Notes under the pieces: model-generated
Told to the model about the DNA's origin: nothing
The model's database searches: none
The model's input: only the letters and a program-made list of their open reading frames with translations
Assembly: GCA_046349855.1 (NCBI GenBank)
Contig: JAXMBM010000009.1
Coordinates: 1 to 64,000, forward strand
DNA length: 64,000 nucleotides
DNA from: CAIXSC01 sp046349855
GTDB taxonomy: Bacteria; Planctomycetota; Planctomycetia; Pirellulales; Pirellulaceae
Reading direction: 5' to 3'
In this document: one piece after another, positions 44,742-53,378 of the stretch
Layout: each line of letters starts with the position of its first letter
Numbering within the stretch: position 1 is the stretch's first letter
Translations under genes and position numbers: made by a program

Positions 44742-44968
44742 GCGAACATGTCCCATTTTTCCGAGGAGACCATCAATCTAATTGTCCGTCTCCTGCGTGG
44801 GAACAGTGGCTTTTTCCGACCCGGCCCGCGGCGTGCCCGCCACCGCTGCCGGCCACCCTACCGGCCTGGAGGCGTTGCCAGTCGTTCGCGGGGGAGCCAC
44901 CGGAATCGGACCATCGGACCGGCCACCGGCTTTTCGGAGTCGGCCGCCCGACACTCGCCTGATCGAGC

Positions 44969-45796
44969 TCACTTCTTCTTGTTGTTGTTCTTCTTCTTAT
45001 TGTTGTTCTGTTTCTGCTTTTGCTGCAGGTTATGCTTCTGCTGCTCTTCGTGCTTCAGCTTCCGCTCGGCATCGGCCACCTGCCGCGATTCGGCCTCCGC
45101 CTTCTGCCGGGCCTGAGCGGCCTCGGCCTTCGCCTTTTCCAGTTCGCGACGGGCCGTCACCAGTCGCGCATCCCGCTCGACCGCTTCATTGCGTTTGGCG
45201 ACCAGCCCCTGGACTTTTTGTTCGGCAGCGGACAACTTCTCTTTGGCCGCGATGGCGTTGGGATCCTCTTGAACCGCGGCAGCCTCGAGCGCCCGGACAG
45301 CGGCCAGTGAGGCCGCATATTGCCGCGCCAATTCATCCCGCTCGCCCGCGGCCGCACCGGCGAGTTTCCCTTTGAGTTCGTCCCGCTGGCGCAGCGCGGC
45401 AGCGTAGGCGGGGGTCTGCTTCAGTTTCTCGAGCAAGGGCTGCACCCGGTCGTCGTAGGCGGCCTGCGCATCCCGCGCCTGTTCGCGTGCGGTGACGAGG
45501 GCGGGCGCCGAATCATGATCCTGTTCGACCTGACGGCGGACGCTTCCCACCTGATCGGTGGCTTTGTCGAGTGCCCCTTGGGCCTTGCGGAAGTGCCCGC
45601 GAGCATCGTCGGCCTGACGACGCGCCGCCTGGAGTCGATCGCGGGCCGAGGCAATCTCCTTGTCGGCGCGGCGGAGGTCATCGCTCAGCCCCTTGGTATT
45701 CTGCTTCGCTGCCGGGCTGATGCGCGGAGCAAGCACCAAGGGAAGGAGCAGCACGGCCAACCAGCACGAACTGGAGCAGGCGAGTCGAGTCAACAT
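44969..45796 (-). CDS. Secreted coiled-coil protein with Asn/Lys tail
   Basis: This 275-residue protein has a signal peptide (CWLAVLLLPLVLAPRISPAA), then a nearly continuous coiled coil (DLRRADKEIASARDRLQAAR and onward). The tail, starting at KQKQ, is a run of three- and four-residue Asn and Lys blocks encoded by an AAC/AAG-type trinucleotide expansion at 44969-45011. There is no catalytic motif. It may be a periplasmic scaffold. It lies in the same direction as the CoA-disulfide reductase gene, 146 bp downstream of it. ATG 45796 gives the signal peptide directly. Confidence 0.75.
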   Translation of the reverse strand: MLTRLACSSSCWLAVLLLPLVLAPRISPAAKQNTKGLSDDLRRADKEIASARDRLQAARRQADDARGHFRKAQGALDKATDQVGSVRRQVEQDHDSAPALVTAREQARDAQAAYDDRVQPLLEKLKQTPAYAAALRQRDELKGKLAGAAAGERDELARQYAASLAAVRALEAAAVQEDPNAIAAKEKLSAAEQKVQGLVAKRNEAVERDARLVTARRELEKAKAEAAQARQKAEAESRQVADAERKLKHEEQQKHNLQQKQKQNNNKKKNNNKKK

Positions 45797-45942
45797 GGGG
45801 AGGCGGCGACGGTGAAGGTGGGAGATCCAGCGGAGCGATAACACGGCAGCACGGCTCTACCAGCCAGCCTTTATCTTGGCTCTCCCTCTGGCTGCCTGTC
45901 AAATCCCTGCCTCGACTCGCCCGCGCCGCTCCGGCCCGCTGC

Positions 45943-47580
45943 TTACCCGCGCTGCTGGTACGAGCGGTACCCGCCACTCAGATTGGACACGCGACGCTGC
46001 TTCTGCAGCAGGACGCGGGTCGCCAGGTAACCTCGCATGCCGACCTGGCAATAGACGATCAACGGGCGGTCCTGCGGGACCTCCGCCAGTCGTTGGCGGA
46101 GCTCATCGATCGGAATGTTGACCGCTCCGGGCACGTGCCCCGCGCTGTATTCGGACGGCGTCCGGACATCGACGATCAGCGTCTCGGGCGGCTGGTGCGG
46201 CAACTGGTCGACGGTCACCTGCGGATGGTCGCCGCGCAGCAGGCCGGCGGCGACGAACCCTGCCATGTTGACCGGGTCTTTGGCCGAACCAAACTGAGGG
46301 GCGTAGGCGAGTTCCATTTCTTCCAGATCGTAGACGGTGAGTCCCGCCTGGAGAGCGACGGCCAGCACATCGATCCGCTTGTCCACTCCGGCGCGGCCGC
46401 AGGCCTGCGCTCCCAGCAGGCGTCCCGAATCGGGCGCAAACAACAGCTTGAGCGTCATTCCCTGGGCCCCGGGATAGTAACCCGCATGGTGGCTCGGATG
46501 GATATAGATCTTACGGTACGGCAGGCCGGCGCGGAGCAGTCCTTTTTCACTGGCACCGGTCATGGCGAGGGTCATGTCGAACACACGCAGGATGGCCGTC
46601 CCCTGGGTCCCGCGGTAGCGACTAGCGCGTCCCAGGGCATGATCGGCGGCAATCCGCCCCTGCCGGTTGGCGGGTCCTGCCAGCGGGACCTGCGTGGGGT
46701 TCCCCAGCACAAAGTCGCGGACTTCCACCGCATCGCCGACGGCGTAAATGTCCGGATCGCTGGTCCGCATGTGCGCGTCGACGCGGATTCCCCCGCGCGG
46801 GCCGACGTCGAGTCCCGCGGCGACGGCGAGTTGATTTTCGGGACGCACTCCCACACTCAACACCACCAGGTCGGTCTCCAGGGTGTGGCCGGCTCGAGTG
46901 GTGGCGAGCAGTCCGCCGGACGGTCCCGCCGCGAACGCCGTCACCGCGTCTCCCAGCCGCAATTCGATCCCCTGCTGTACCAGGTGGGCCGCCGCGTCGA
47001 CGGTCATCTCCCGATCCCAGGGAGGCAGAATCTGATCGGCCAGTTCCAGCACGGTCGTAGTCACTCCGAGCCGCACCAGATTCTCCGCCATCTCCAGACC
47101 GATGAACCCCGCGCCGATGATCAAGGCCCGTCGGACGCCCCCCTCCAGCGCCGACTTGATGCGGTCACTGTCGCGGAGGTCGCGCAGCGTATGAATGCCC
47201 GGCAAATCGGCCCCCGGCAAGGGAGGCCGGAGCGGGGCGGCTCCGGGGGAGAGAATCAGCTTGTCGTACGCTTCCTCGTAGGTCCGGCCGGTAGTGAGTT
47301 CCCGCGCGGTGACGACGCGTCGCGCCCGATCGATCTGTTCGACCACCGTGTGTAAGCGGACATCCAGCCGATAGCGCTCCCGCAGTCGTTCGACCGGCGT
47401 TACCAGCAGTTTGCCGCGGTCGGCGATCTCGCCGCCGATGTAGTAGGGCATCCCGCAGTTCGCAAACGACGGATCGCCACCACGCTCGAACAGGACGATG
47501 TCCGCCTGTTCGTCCAGCCGCCGTGCTCGGGCCGCCGCCGACGCTCCACCGGCCACGCCACCGACAATCACCAACTTCAT
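45943..47580 (-). CDS. CoA-disulfide reductase-rhodanese fusion
   Basis: This 545-residue flavoprotein reduces CoA disulfide or persulfide with NAD(P)H. The FAD site is VIVGGVAGGASAAARARRL, the active Cys lies in FANCGMPYYIGG, the NAD site is ALIIGAGFIGLEMAENL, and the second FAD motif is DIYAVGDAVE. The C-terminal 95 residues are a rhodanese domain (LIVDVRTPSEYSAGHVPGA) with active Cys in VYCQVGMRGY. The combination is the CoADR-RHD type, linked to polysulfide or persulfide metabolism. ATG 47580 starts at the FAD strand. It follows the ExbD-like gene (96 bp). Confidence 0.92.
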   Translation of the reverse strand: MKLVIVGGVAGGASAAARARRLDEQADIVLFERGGDPSFANCGMPYYIGGEIADRGKLLVTPVERLRERYRLDVRLHTVVEQIDRARRVVTARELTTGRTYEEAYDKLILSPGAAPLRPPLPGADLPGIHTLRDLRDSDRIKSALEGGVRRALIIGAGFIGLEMAENLVRLGVTTTVLELADQILPPWDREMTVDAAAHLVQQGIELRLGDAVTAFAAGPSGGLLATTRAGHTLETDLVVLSVGVRPENQLAVAAGLDVGPRGGIRVDAHMRTSDPDIYAVGDAVEVRDFVLGNPTQVPLAGPANRQGRIAADHALGRASRYRGTQGTAILRVFDMTLAMTGASEKGLLRAGLPYRKIYIHPSHHAGYYPGAQGMTLKLLFAPDSGRLLGAQACGRAGVDKRIDVLAVALQAGLTVYDLEEMELAYAPQFGSAKDPVNMAGFVAAGLLRGDHPQVTVDQLPHQPPETLIVDVRTPSEYSAGHVPGAVNIPIDELRQRLAEVPQDRPLIVYCQVGMRGYLATRVLLQKQRRVSNLSGGYRSYQQRG

Positions 47581-47676
47581 CGTGGGAATCCTTGTGAGAA
47601 TGCCGTTCAGAGTGGACGGGAGATCCGCTGCCGTTCCGCAGCCCGCCATGAGCTCCACTCCGTTCGGTCCGCCGCA

Positions 47677-48810
47677 TCATTCGGCGGCGGAGCGCGAACC
47701 GTCGGGTGAACCGCCGATCGGATGTCCTTCGGGCAAGGGCCGAGCGGCCGTGAGAAAGCCCCGGTCAAAGAGGAACTTCTTGAACGTGCGGTAATGCTGG
47801 AAACTGTCGGGATACACCCAGACCGTGATCGTGACCCGTTGGGGATCGAGTCGTTTGACGAGCGTCTGGAAATCCGATTCGGGGGCCAGCGCCTCCTGCA
47901 CCGTCTCGCCCACCGTCTCGTCCATGGGAGAGATCACGAAGCGGTCGAGTTCCGCGCGCTGCTGCGACACCGTTCCGCCACCACGGGCCATCGTGACTTC
48001 GGTGCGTTTCAGCGTATACCGCATCCAGAAGCCATCGACGGGGCCCAGGGTTTCGCTGAACGAAGCGGCTTCGCGCAGCCGCCAGACCTTCTGTCCCGCA
48101 TCGGCCTTGAGTTGTTCCACCAGCTCGTCCCAGGGGACGTAGGCCAGGCGTCCATTCCCCAGCCGCAGATGCACTTCCTTGCCAAACACCGTCTTGGCCA
48201 TCGGCGTGGGCAGATGTTCGAGAATCCCCTTGGGAGGCGCCTGCTTCGACAGCACGCCGTTGACCCGTTCGAGCTCCCCGAGTTCCCGCCGAGCCGTTTC
48301 GAGGGCCTGTTGCCGATCGAATTCTTCCTGGGCTGGCTGATCCAGTGCCGCACGCCGTTCGGCCAGCGCCTTCTCCGCCGCGGCGACCAGCGTCAATGTC
48401 TTGTCGCGTTCCAGCCGCCGAAATGACACTTCGAACTGCTGCTGCTTCAGCAACTCGTCGGTCTTGAAAATGTCCTCTTCCACCGCCTGGGCGGCGGCCG
48501 CGGCGGACTTTACTTGCTGTTCATCCAGCCGTTCCCCAGGCACGTCTTTCCCAGGCACGTCCTTCCCAGGCTCTGCCGAATCGGCCGCTGTGGCCGAGTT
48601 CGGCGCCGAACCCGCGGGGTTCTCGGCCGCGGTCGCCGCCGTGCCGCTCGCCTCTTCGTCCGCCATCTCGCCCTGCTCGACAAACGCTTTCTGCGTCGCC
48701 GCGCCGACCACGATGATCAGGATGATCAGAATGCCGACCAGATTGGCCACCACGTCCAGGAAGGAATCCTGACCGGGTGCTTCGGCCTGATGGGAGGATT
48801 GTCGACGCAT
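47677..48810 (-). CDS. ExbD/TolR-like coiled-coil membrane protein
   Basis: This 377-residue protein has an N-terminal single helix (FLDVVANLVGILIILIIVVG) whose Asp near its start matches the proton-path Asp of ExbD/TolR/MotB. An Ala/Pro linker and a long coiled coil (about residues 100-200) follow. A globular end has KEVHLRLGNGRLAYVPWDEL, FWMRYTLKRTEVT and ITVWVYPDSFQHYRTFKKFL. It is the third gene of the ExbB/ExbD-like set, 152 bp after the Gly-rich protein. In known systems such proteins form the rotor/stator stalk with ExbB. ATG 48810 is used. Confidence 0.8.
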   Translation of the reverse strand: MRRQSSHQAEAPGQDSFLDVVANLVGILIILIIVVGAATQKAFVEQGEMADEEASGTAATAAENPAGSAPNSATAADSAEPGKDVPGKDVPGERLDEQQVKSAAAAAQAVEEDIFKTDELLKQQQFEVSFRRLERDKTLTLVAAAEKALAERRAALDQPAQEEFDRQQALETARRELGELERVNGVLSKQAPPKGILEHLPTPMAKTVFGKEVHLRLGNGRLAYVPWDELVEQLKADAGQKVWRLREAASFSETLGPVDGFWMRYTLKRTEVTMARGGGTVSQQRAELDRFVISPMDETVGETVQEALAPESDFQTLVKRLDPQRVTITVWVYPDSFQHYRTFKKFLFDRGFLTAARPLPEGHPIGGSPDGSRSAAE

Positions 48811-48962
48811 GGGATTCACGGCTCCGAGCCCGGGACGGCAGGCCCGAAAGGGAACGGGATGGTTCGTTGGCTCGGCGCGAAACTCGGGTCCCCGAGCTTC
48901 TCGGCCGACGTTGCCAGGTAGTGGAGGAAGGACAAACGCGGCAGCGGCGCTGCCCCGCTGCC

Positions 48963-51128
48963 TCACCGCCGGATGATGTCGAGTCCGCTTCCTTGGAGGA
49001 GAGTTTGCAGTTGTTGGAAATTGCCTTCAGCACCGGGCGCCACTTCCACGTGCAGGATCGGCTTCCAGTAACCGTTGGCGACAGCCAATCCCCAGCGGTC
49101 GGTCTGCCGCCAGATGGCCGTGATGAACGGATCGAGCGCCGCCTGGACGTCACCCTGCAGCGGAATGACCTGCTGCCGCTGGTCATCGCCCCGTTCGGGA
49201 ATAATGATCAGCCGATCGACCTGGCAGCGAACGCGAATGGGTCGAGTGATGCCTGTGGCTGCCTGCGTCTTGTTTCGGATGGCCCAATCCCGACCACCGC
49301 GCCGCGCCGCGTTCTGGGGAGTCAACGTGAGGCTCGCCCCGCCACTGCCATTGGGATCACTCGTCCCGCTGGCACTGACTCCGCTGCTGCCACCGCCGCC
49401 CCCACCCGATTTGCCGCTCGCTCCGGTGGCCGAATCGCCTCCGGCCGCTCCGTTACCGGTCTGGCCGCCATCGACCGTGGGCATCGTGGCGCCGCCGGCG
49501 GAGCCGAAGCCAGCCGCACCGCCGGCCAGATTGGGTCCGGCCATATTACCGCCGCCTCCACCGCCACTCCCTTGACTGGAACCGACACTGCGGTTCCCGC
49601 CCGGTCCGGCAGTCCCTCCCGATCCACTGGCAGCGGCCCGCTGGGTGGCACCCGCCGCGCCGGCTCCCGCGCCGGCTCCTGCGCCGCCGCCGTCACCCCC
49701 CCCCGGAATGCCCGGTTCACCACCGGCCAGGGAACTGGACGAGGCCCCACCGGGAGTGCCCCGCGCGGTGCCTCCCGTGCCAAAGCCGTGGCCGCCCGTT
49801 CCACCCTGTCCGGGAACGCCGCCACCGGCGGAGAGATTCATGCCGCCACCGGTCGTTCCGGCGGTCGAGCCTGCGGTATCGGTCCCGGCTCCAAAACCAA
49901 ATCCACGATTCGCGGCACCAGCGGGTCCGGAACGCGCGCCGCCACTCGCGCCGCTGCCACCTGCCGCAGTGCGATCGCCGGCTCCCATGCCGGCTCCCAT
50001 GCCGCCTCCCAGTCCGCTGCCCGGGCCGGCCGAGCGACGTGTCGAACCGCCCGGAGCACCACCGGGTGCGCCCCCGGTCGGCGGCCCTCCCTCGTCGGCG
50101 TACGGGGTGGCTCGGAAGCCACCTTCGGGTGCGGCCGCCACGGCTTCTCCGCCGGCGCCCTTGTAGCGACTCGGCATCGAAGCGGCGAGGATGGCCTGTC
50201 GGGAACGGGCGTCTTTGAGGGTGCGGGCGAGTTGGGCTTCGAGTTCGGGATCGGGAGGAGGAAACTCGAGTTTCATATCCTCTTCGATCAACTCGTAGCC
50301 GAACTCCTCTTCCCACGACTTCATCGCCGTGCGGGCCAGTGAATAGGCCACGGCCCCATTGGGACGGACGATCAGCAACGGATAAGGCTCCCCTTCGCGG
50401 TTGGCTTCCGGCTGCCGCGCCCAGTGTTCGCGGACCGTGCGCAGAGCGGCGTCGAGCGGATTGCCTGGCCCCAGCGGTCCCTGGAAGTCCGCCGGCAGGA
50501 AGACCACATTTTCCGGATGGAGCACGATGCCTTCTTCCGAGCATTCGATGTAGATCGGTCGCCGCTTGGTGCCGCTCTTACCGACATAGGGCACGAGCGA
50601 GTAGGCCTGAGGGCGAGCAGCCAGCTTCTTGCGGGCCTCGTCCACTTCCTTCTTCTTGGCGTCGATCTGGGCCTTGAGCTGATCGAGTTCCTCGGCCCGC
50701 GTCTGCTCGTCGGCCGTCTTGCGCTGTTCCAATCGGGCGAGTTCCTGGGCCTGGGACTGGAGCTGCTTCCACTGATCCTCGAGCCGCCGGAGATGATCTT
50801 CCAGGTGACTCAGTTCCTGCCGTTGGCGCTGCAGGTTCTCCAGTTGCTCGGCGCGCTGCGCTTCGAGCATTTCCCGCCGCCACTGCTGATCCTCGAGTTC
50901 CTGCGCAAGTTGCCGAGCGTGCTGCTGCTCGGCCTCCTGGCGCTCCTTCGACCGCTGCGCCACGGGCGTAGGCTGCAGCTGGCTGCGCGCGACATCGGCC
51001 TGCACGCGCGACTGCTGCAGTACGAGAACCAGGAGTACGATCAGCGACCCCATCGTGCAGATCAGCACGGCGAGGAACGGGAACAGCGCCATCCCGGTCG
51101 TCGAGCGTCGAAAAACGGCGCGTCTCAT
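48963..51128 (-). CDS. ExbD/MotB-like protein with coiled coil and Gly-rich domain
   Basis: This 721-residue protein begins with one membrane helix (ALFPFLAVLICTMGSLIVLL), then a Gln/Glu/Arg-rich coiled coil (residues about 55-175). A folded domain follows with RRPIYIECSEEGIVLHPENV and PYPLLIVRPNGAVAYSLA. A Gly/Ala/Ser-rich stretch of about 270 residues (about 330-600) comes next, then a C-terminal domain with RPIRVRCQVDRLIIIPERG. The two folded domains share the pattern P-I-x-[VI]-x-C-x4-[IL]-x-x-P-E, suggesting an internal duplication split by the Gly-rich insert. Its ATG overlaps the ExbB-like stop (51125-51128), so it is coupled to it. Confidence 0.8.
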   Translation of the reverse strand: MRRAVFRRSTTGMALFPFLAVLICTMGSLIVLLVLVLQQSRVQADVARSQLQPTPVAQRSKERQEAEQQHARQLAQELEDQQWRREMLEAQRAEQLENLQRQRQELSHLEDHLRRLEDQWKQLQSQAQELARLEQRKTADEQTRAEELDQLKAQIDAKKKEVDEARKKLAARPQAYSLVPYVGKSGTKRRPIYIECSEEGIVLHPENVVFLPADFQGPLGPGNPLDAALRTVREHWARQPEANREGEPYPLLIVRPNGAVAYSLARTAMKSWEEEFGYELIEEDMKLEFPPPDPELEAQLARTLKDARSRQAILAASMPSRYKGAGGEAVAAAPEGGFRATPYADEGGPPTGGAPGGAPGGSTRRSAGPGSGLGGGMGAGMGAGDRTAAGGSGASGGARSGPAGAANRGFGFGAGTDTAGSTAGTTGGGMNLSAGGGVPGQGGTGGHGFGTGGTARGTPGGASSSSLAGGEPGIPGGGDGGGAGAGAGAGAAGATQRAAASGSGGTAGPGGNRSVGSSQGSGGGGGGNMAGPNLAGGAAGFGSAGGATMPTVDGGQTGNGAAGGDSATGASGKSGGGGGGSSGVSASGTSDPNGSGGASLTLTPQNAARRGGRDWAIRNKTQAATGITRPIRVRCQVDRLIIIPERGDDQRQQVIPLQGDVQAALDPFITAIWRQTDRWGLAVANGYWKPILHVEVAPGAEGNFQQLQTLLQGSGLDIIRR

Positions 51129-52519
51129 GCCGCTTTGCCTCGCAACGCCTGCTTTTCTTCGGTCGTCAACAACTCAATCGCCGACGTACCTTCGGCCGGC
51201 TTGCCCAGTCGCGCGGTCAGCAGGTGAATGGCCGCCGACAGGCTCATCACCGTTTCTTCGAAGTGCTGCGCACCCGCCAGCGCTTCCAGGTTGTCGTTGA
51301 GCGCCCGTTCGAGTCGCAGGACGTCGCCGGTCGCCGTAATCGCCTGCGCCAGCACATCGGCCTGACGACGCAGTTCGACCAGCTGTTCGCCCACGACGGC
51401 CGTCTGGTTGGCCAAGCCGAGTTGCACCTGGGACCATTGTTCGACCAGCGGCTGGACCAGGGAGTGGTCCAGCTGCGCCGTCTGCTCCCCATGCGCTCGA
51501 AGGGATTCGGTGAGTGCCGCGGCGAGCGACGTCGACAGCGTGGACTGCAGCTGCTGACCCGCCGAGTCGTAGAGACTTTGCCATTCGGCCTGAGCCACCT
51601 CGACGGTGGCCTGCCACAGCTGCGCCTGCCGCTGCACCAGTTGTTCCGTGGCCCGCAGCATGGCATGCGCCACGCGCTCGATCGACGCGACCGCCGGATC
51701 GGTACTCGTCGCCATCCCCTGGAACCGACCCACCAGTTCCTCGGTCGCCCGGTTATCGACGTTCGACAACAGCTGCTGCTCGATGCGGTCGATCACATAC
51801 TGCACGAACATCAGAAGCATCGACAGCGTGAGTGCGAGGGCCGTGGTATCGAAGGCCACATACAGCCCTCCCAACAGCCCCTGGATGGCGGTGTCGATCG
51901 ACGTGGCCAGCAGTTTCGCGTTGGCGCTCAGGTCACCCAAGGCCTCCGTGATGCCCATGACCGTGCCGAGGAACCCGAGCATCGGGGTGGCCCAGATCAC
52001 GATCCGCACCAGCGAATAGCTTTCCTGCTGCCGCGCTCCCTCGACGTCGGCGAGGTACTTGAGTTCGTCGTTCAGCTGCGCGGCCGTACCGCTGCGCTGC
52101 ACGTGGTCGAGCGCATCCCGGAGACGGCGGGCCAGCGGAGACTGGCGCGCGGCGGACGGGAGTTTGTCGAGTTGCTGGCGGAGCCGCTCGCAGTCCTCCA
52201 GCGAGTTGCCGCCCTCCGGCACCGGTTCCAGCTGGACGGCGCCGAGTCCCAGGAATTGGGAACAGACTTCCAGCATCTTCAGCATCAGGGCGGCGAGCCC
52301 CACGAAGAACAACCCCGTCTCGCAGAACGTCACCGGGTGCGACGCAAAATAGCGGTGCATCACCGGATAGTTGAGCGGACCGCGGTAGATGAGCGCAAAG
52401 AAGACGCTCGTCGCCGCCAGTCCGAGGAGGAGGGGCCAGCCCAGATTGCTGATGATCGCCAGAAGCGAGGGACGCCGCTGTTTCGTAGTCGTCTTGTTGT
52501 GTCGGGACACCGGGAGCAT
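51125..52519 (-). CDS. MotA/TolQ/ExbB-family proton channel protein
   Basis: This 464-residue protein belongs to the proton-driven motor family. It has an N-terminal helix (LGWPLLLGLAATSVFFALIY), a second (FCETGLFFVGLAALMLKML), a cytoplasmic helical region, and the family core LVRIVIWATPMLGFLGTVMG ... GGLYVAFDTTALALTLSMLL. An unusually long C-terminal helical extension (about 190 residues) follows, probably cytoplasmic coiled coil. It forms an operon with two ExbD-like proteins. ATG 52519 has AAAGG directly adjacent; GTG 52510 has AAAGG 9 nt upstream and may be the real start. What the motor drives is unknown. Confidence 0.88.
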   Translation of the reverse strand: MLPVSRHNKTTTKQRRPSLLAIISNLGWPLLLGLAATSVFFALIYRGPLNYPVMHRYFASHPVTFCETGLFFVGLAALMLKMLEVCSQFLGLGAVQLEPVPEGGNSLEDCERLRQQLDKLPSAARQSPLARRLRDALDHVQRSGTAAQLNDELKYLADVEGARQQESYSLVRIVIWATPMLGFLGTVMGITEALGDLSANAKLLATSIDTAIQGLLGGLYVAFDTTALALTLSMLLMFVQYVIDRIEQQLLSNVDNRATEELVGRFQGMATSTDPAVASIERVAHAMLRATEQLVQRQAQLWQATVEVAQAEWQSLYDSAGQQLQSTLSTSLAAALTESLRAHGEQTAQLDHSLVQPLVEQWSQVQLGLANQTAVVGEQLVELRRQADVLAQAITATGDVLRLERALNDNLEALAGAQHFEETVMSLSAAIHLLTARLGKPAEGTSAIELLTTEEKQALRGKAA

Positions 52520-52940
52520 CCTTTCTCGGGGTGTAGTCCGATAGATTGGCGTTAGAATCGGCCTAGTCGCTACAGATTATTGAGTCCGTTTCGTTAAGGC
52601 CGGCGGATTCGTCAAAGTTTGGGCATTCCGCGGGAATCTTCAAAGCTCCCCGACCCGCACAGTCGATACCACCTCTCGTTCCCCCTGGTCGTCTCCCTGG
52701 ACGACTCCGATTCACGTACCGCATTTCCGATCATCCCAGGGGGGACGAACGTCCGGTGCGGCCGGCAACGGCCGCCCGGACTGTTTTTTTTCTTGCGGGA
52801 AACTCAACCGCACCGCAGGCCCCAGGATGCTCCGCATCCTCCGGTCGCGCCCGCCTCGATGCCCGCGGCGGACCCGCCACACGGGACCAGCCAGCCACAC
52901 GGTGTCGCCAGACGGCGTCGTCTGGTCGTCCCGACGGTGC
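52520..52940. other. 421-bp gap with plus-strand terminator
   Basis: The gap separates queD and the ExbB-like gene, both on the minus strand. On the plus strand it holds a 6-bp hairpin (GTCGTC/GACGAC, 52688-52705) and then a strong terminator at 52751-52791. No open frame with a ribosome site is convincing. A small RNA is possible; see the terminator entry. Confidence 0.55.
52751..52791 (+). terminator. Orphan intrinsic terminator (plus strand)
   Basis: GTCCGG, a one-base bulge and GCGGCCG pair with CGGCCGC and CCGGAC around a GCAA loop of the GNRA type; T, G and then eight T follow. The reverse strand lacks a T tract. No plus-strand gene lies upstream for 8 kb, so it should end an unannotated transcript. 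Confidence 0.75.
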
Positions 52941-53354
52941 TCAGGTACTGGTGCCGCGAGCGTAGGTCGCGTAGCAGTTCGGAGTTTCCCACAATCGGGC
53001 TTCGATAATAGGGAAGCCGGCCTGGGCCGTGAAGTCGAAAATCAGACGGGCGATGTTTTCGGCGGTCGGGTTGTCATCCATCAGAAAGACTGGCTCGCCA
53101 AGACGTTCCAGCAGTTCGGCCGCCGGATCGTCGCGCCGCAGGATCATGCGATGGTCGAGTGTCTGATCGATCCAGCCGCTGACCACACGTTTGATGTCGG
53201 AGAAGTCGAGTACCATGCCGCGGTGGTCGAGCCGATCGGCCTGAATGACGATCTCGGCCCGCCCATTGTGCCCGTGGAGGTACCGGCATTTCCCATCGTA
53301 TTGCAGTAGCCGGTGGCCGTAGCAGAAGTCGATCTGTCGAGTCACACGAAACAA
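52941..53354 (-). CDS. queD: 6-carboxytetrahydropterin synthase QueD
   Basis: QueD converts dihydroneopterin triphosphate to 6-carboxy-tetrahydropterin in queuosine synthesis. The 137-residue protein shows the zinc His residues in GHRLLQ and LHGHNGRAEI, the active Cys in GKCRYLHGH, and GMVLDFSDIK, LDHRMIL and PTAENIARLIFDF. The start is most likely TTG 53354, with AGGAG 9 nt upstream; GTG 53345 is a weaker option. It begins 24 bp after the queC stop, so they are an operon. The C-terminus (WETPNCYATYARGTST) is normal. Confidence 0.92.
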   Translation of the reverse strand: MFRVTRQIDFCYGHRLLQYDGKCRYLHGHNGRAEIVIQADRLDHRGMVLDFSDIKRVVSGWIDQTLDHRMILRRDDPAAELLERLGEPVFLMDDNPTAENIARLIFDFTAQAGFPIIEARLWETPNCYATYARGTST

Positions 53355-53378
53355 TGTAAGATACTCCTGACAAGGGAC

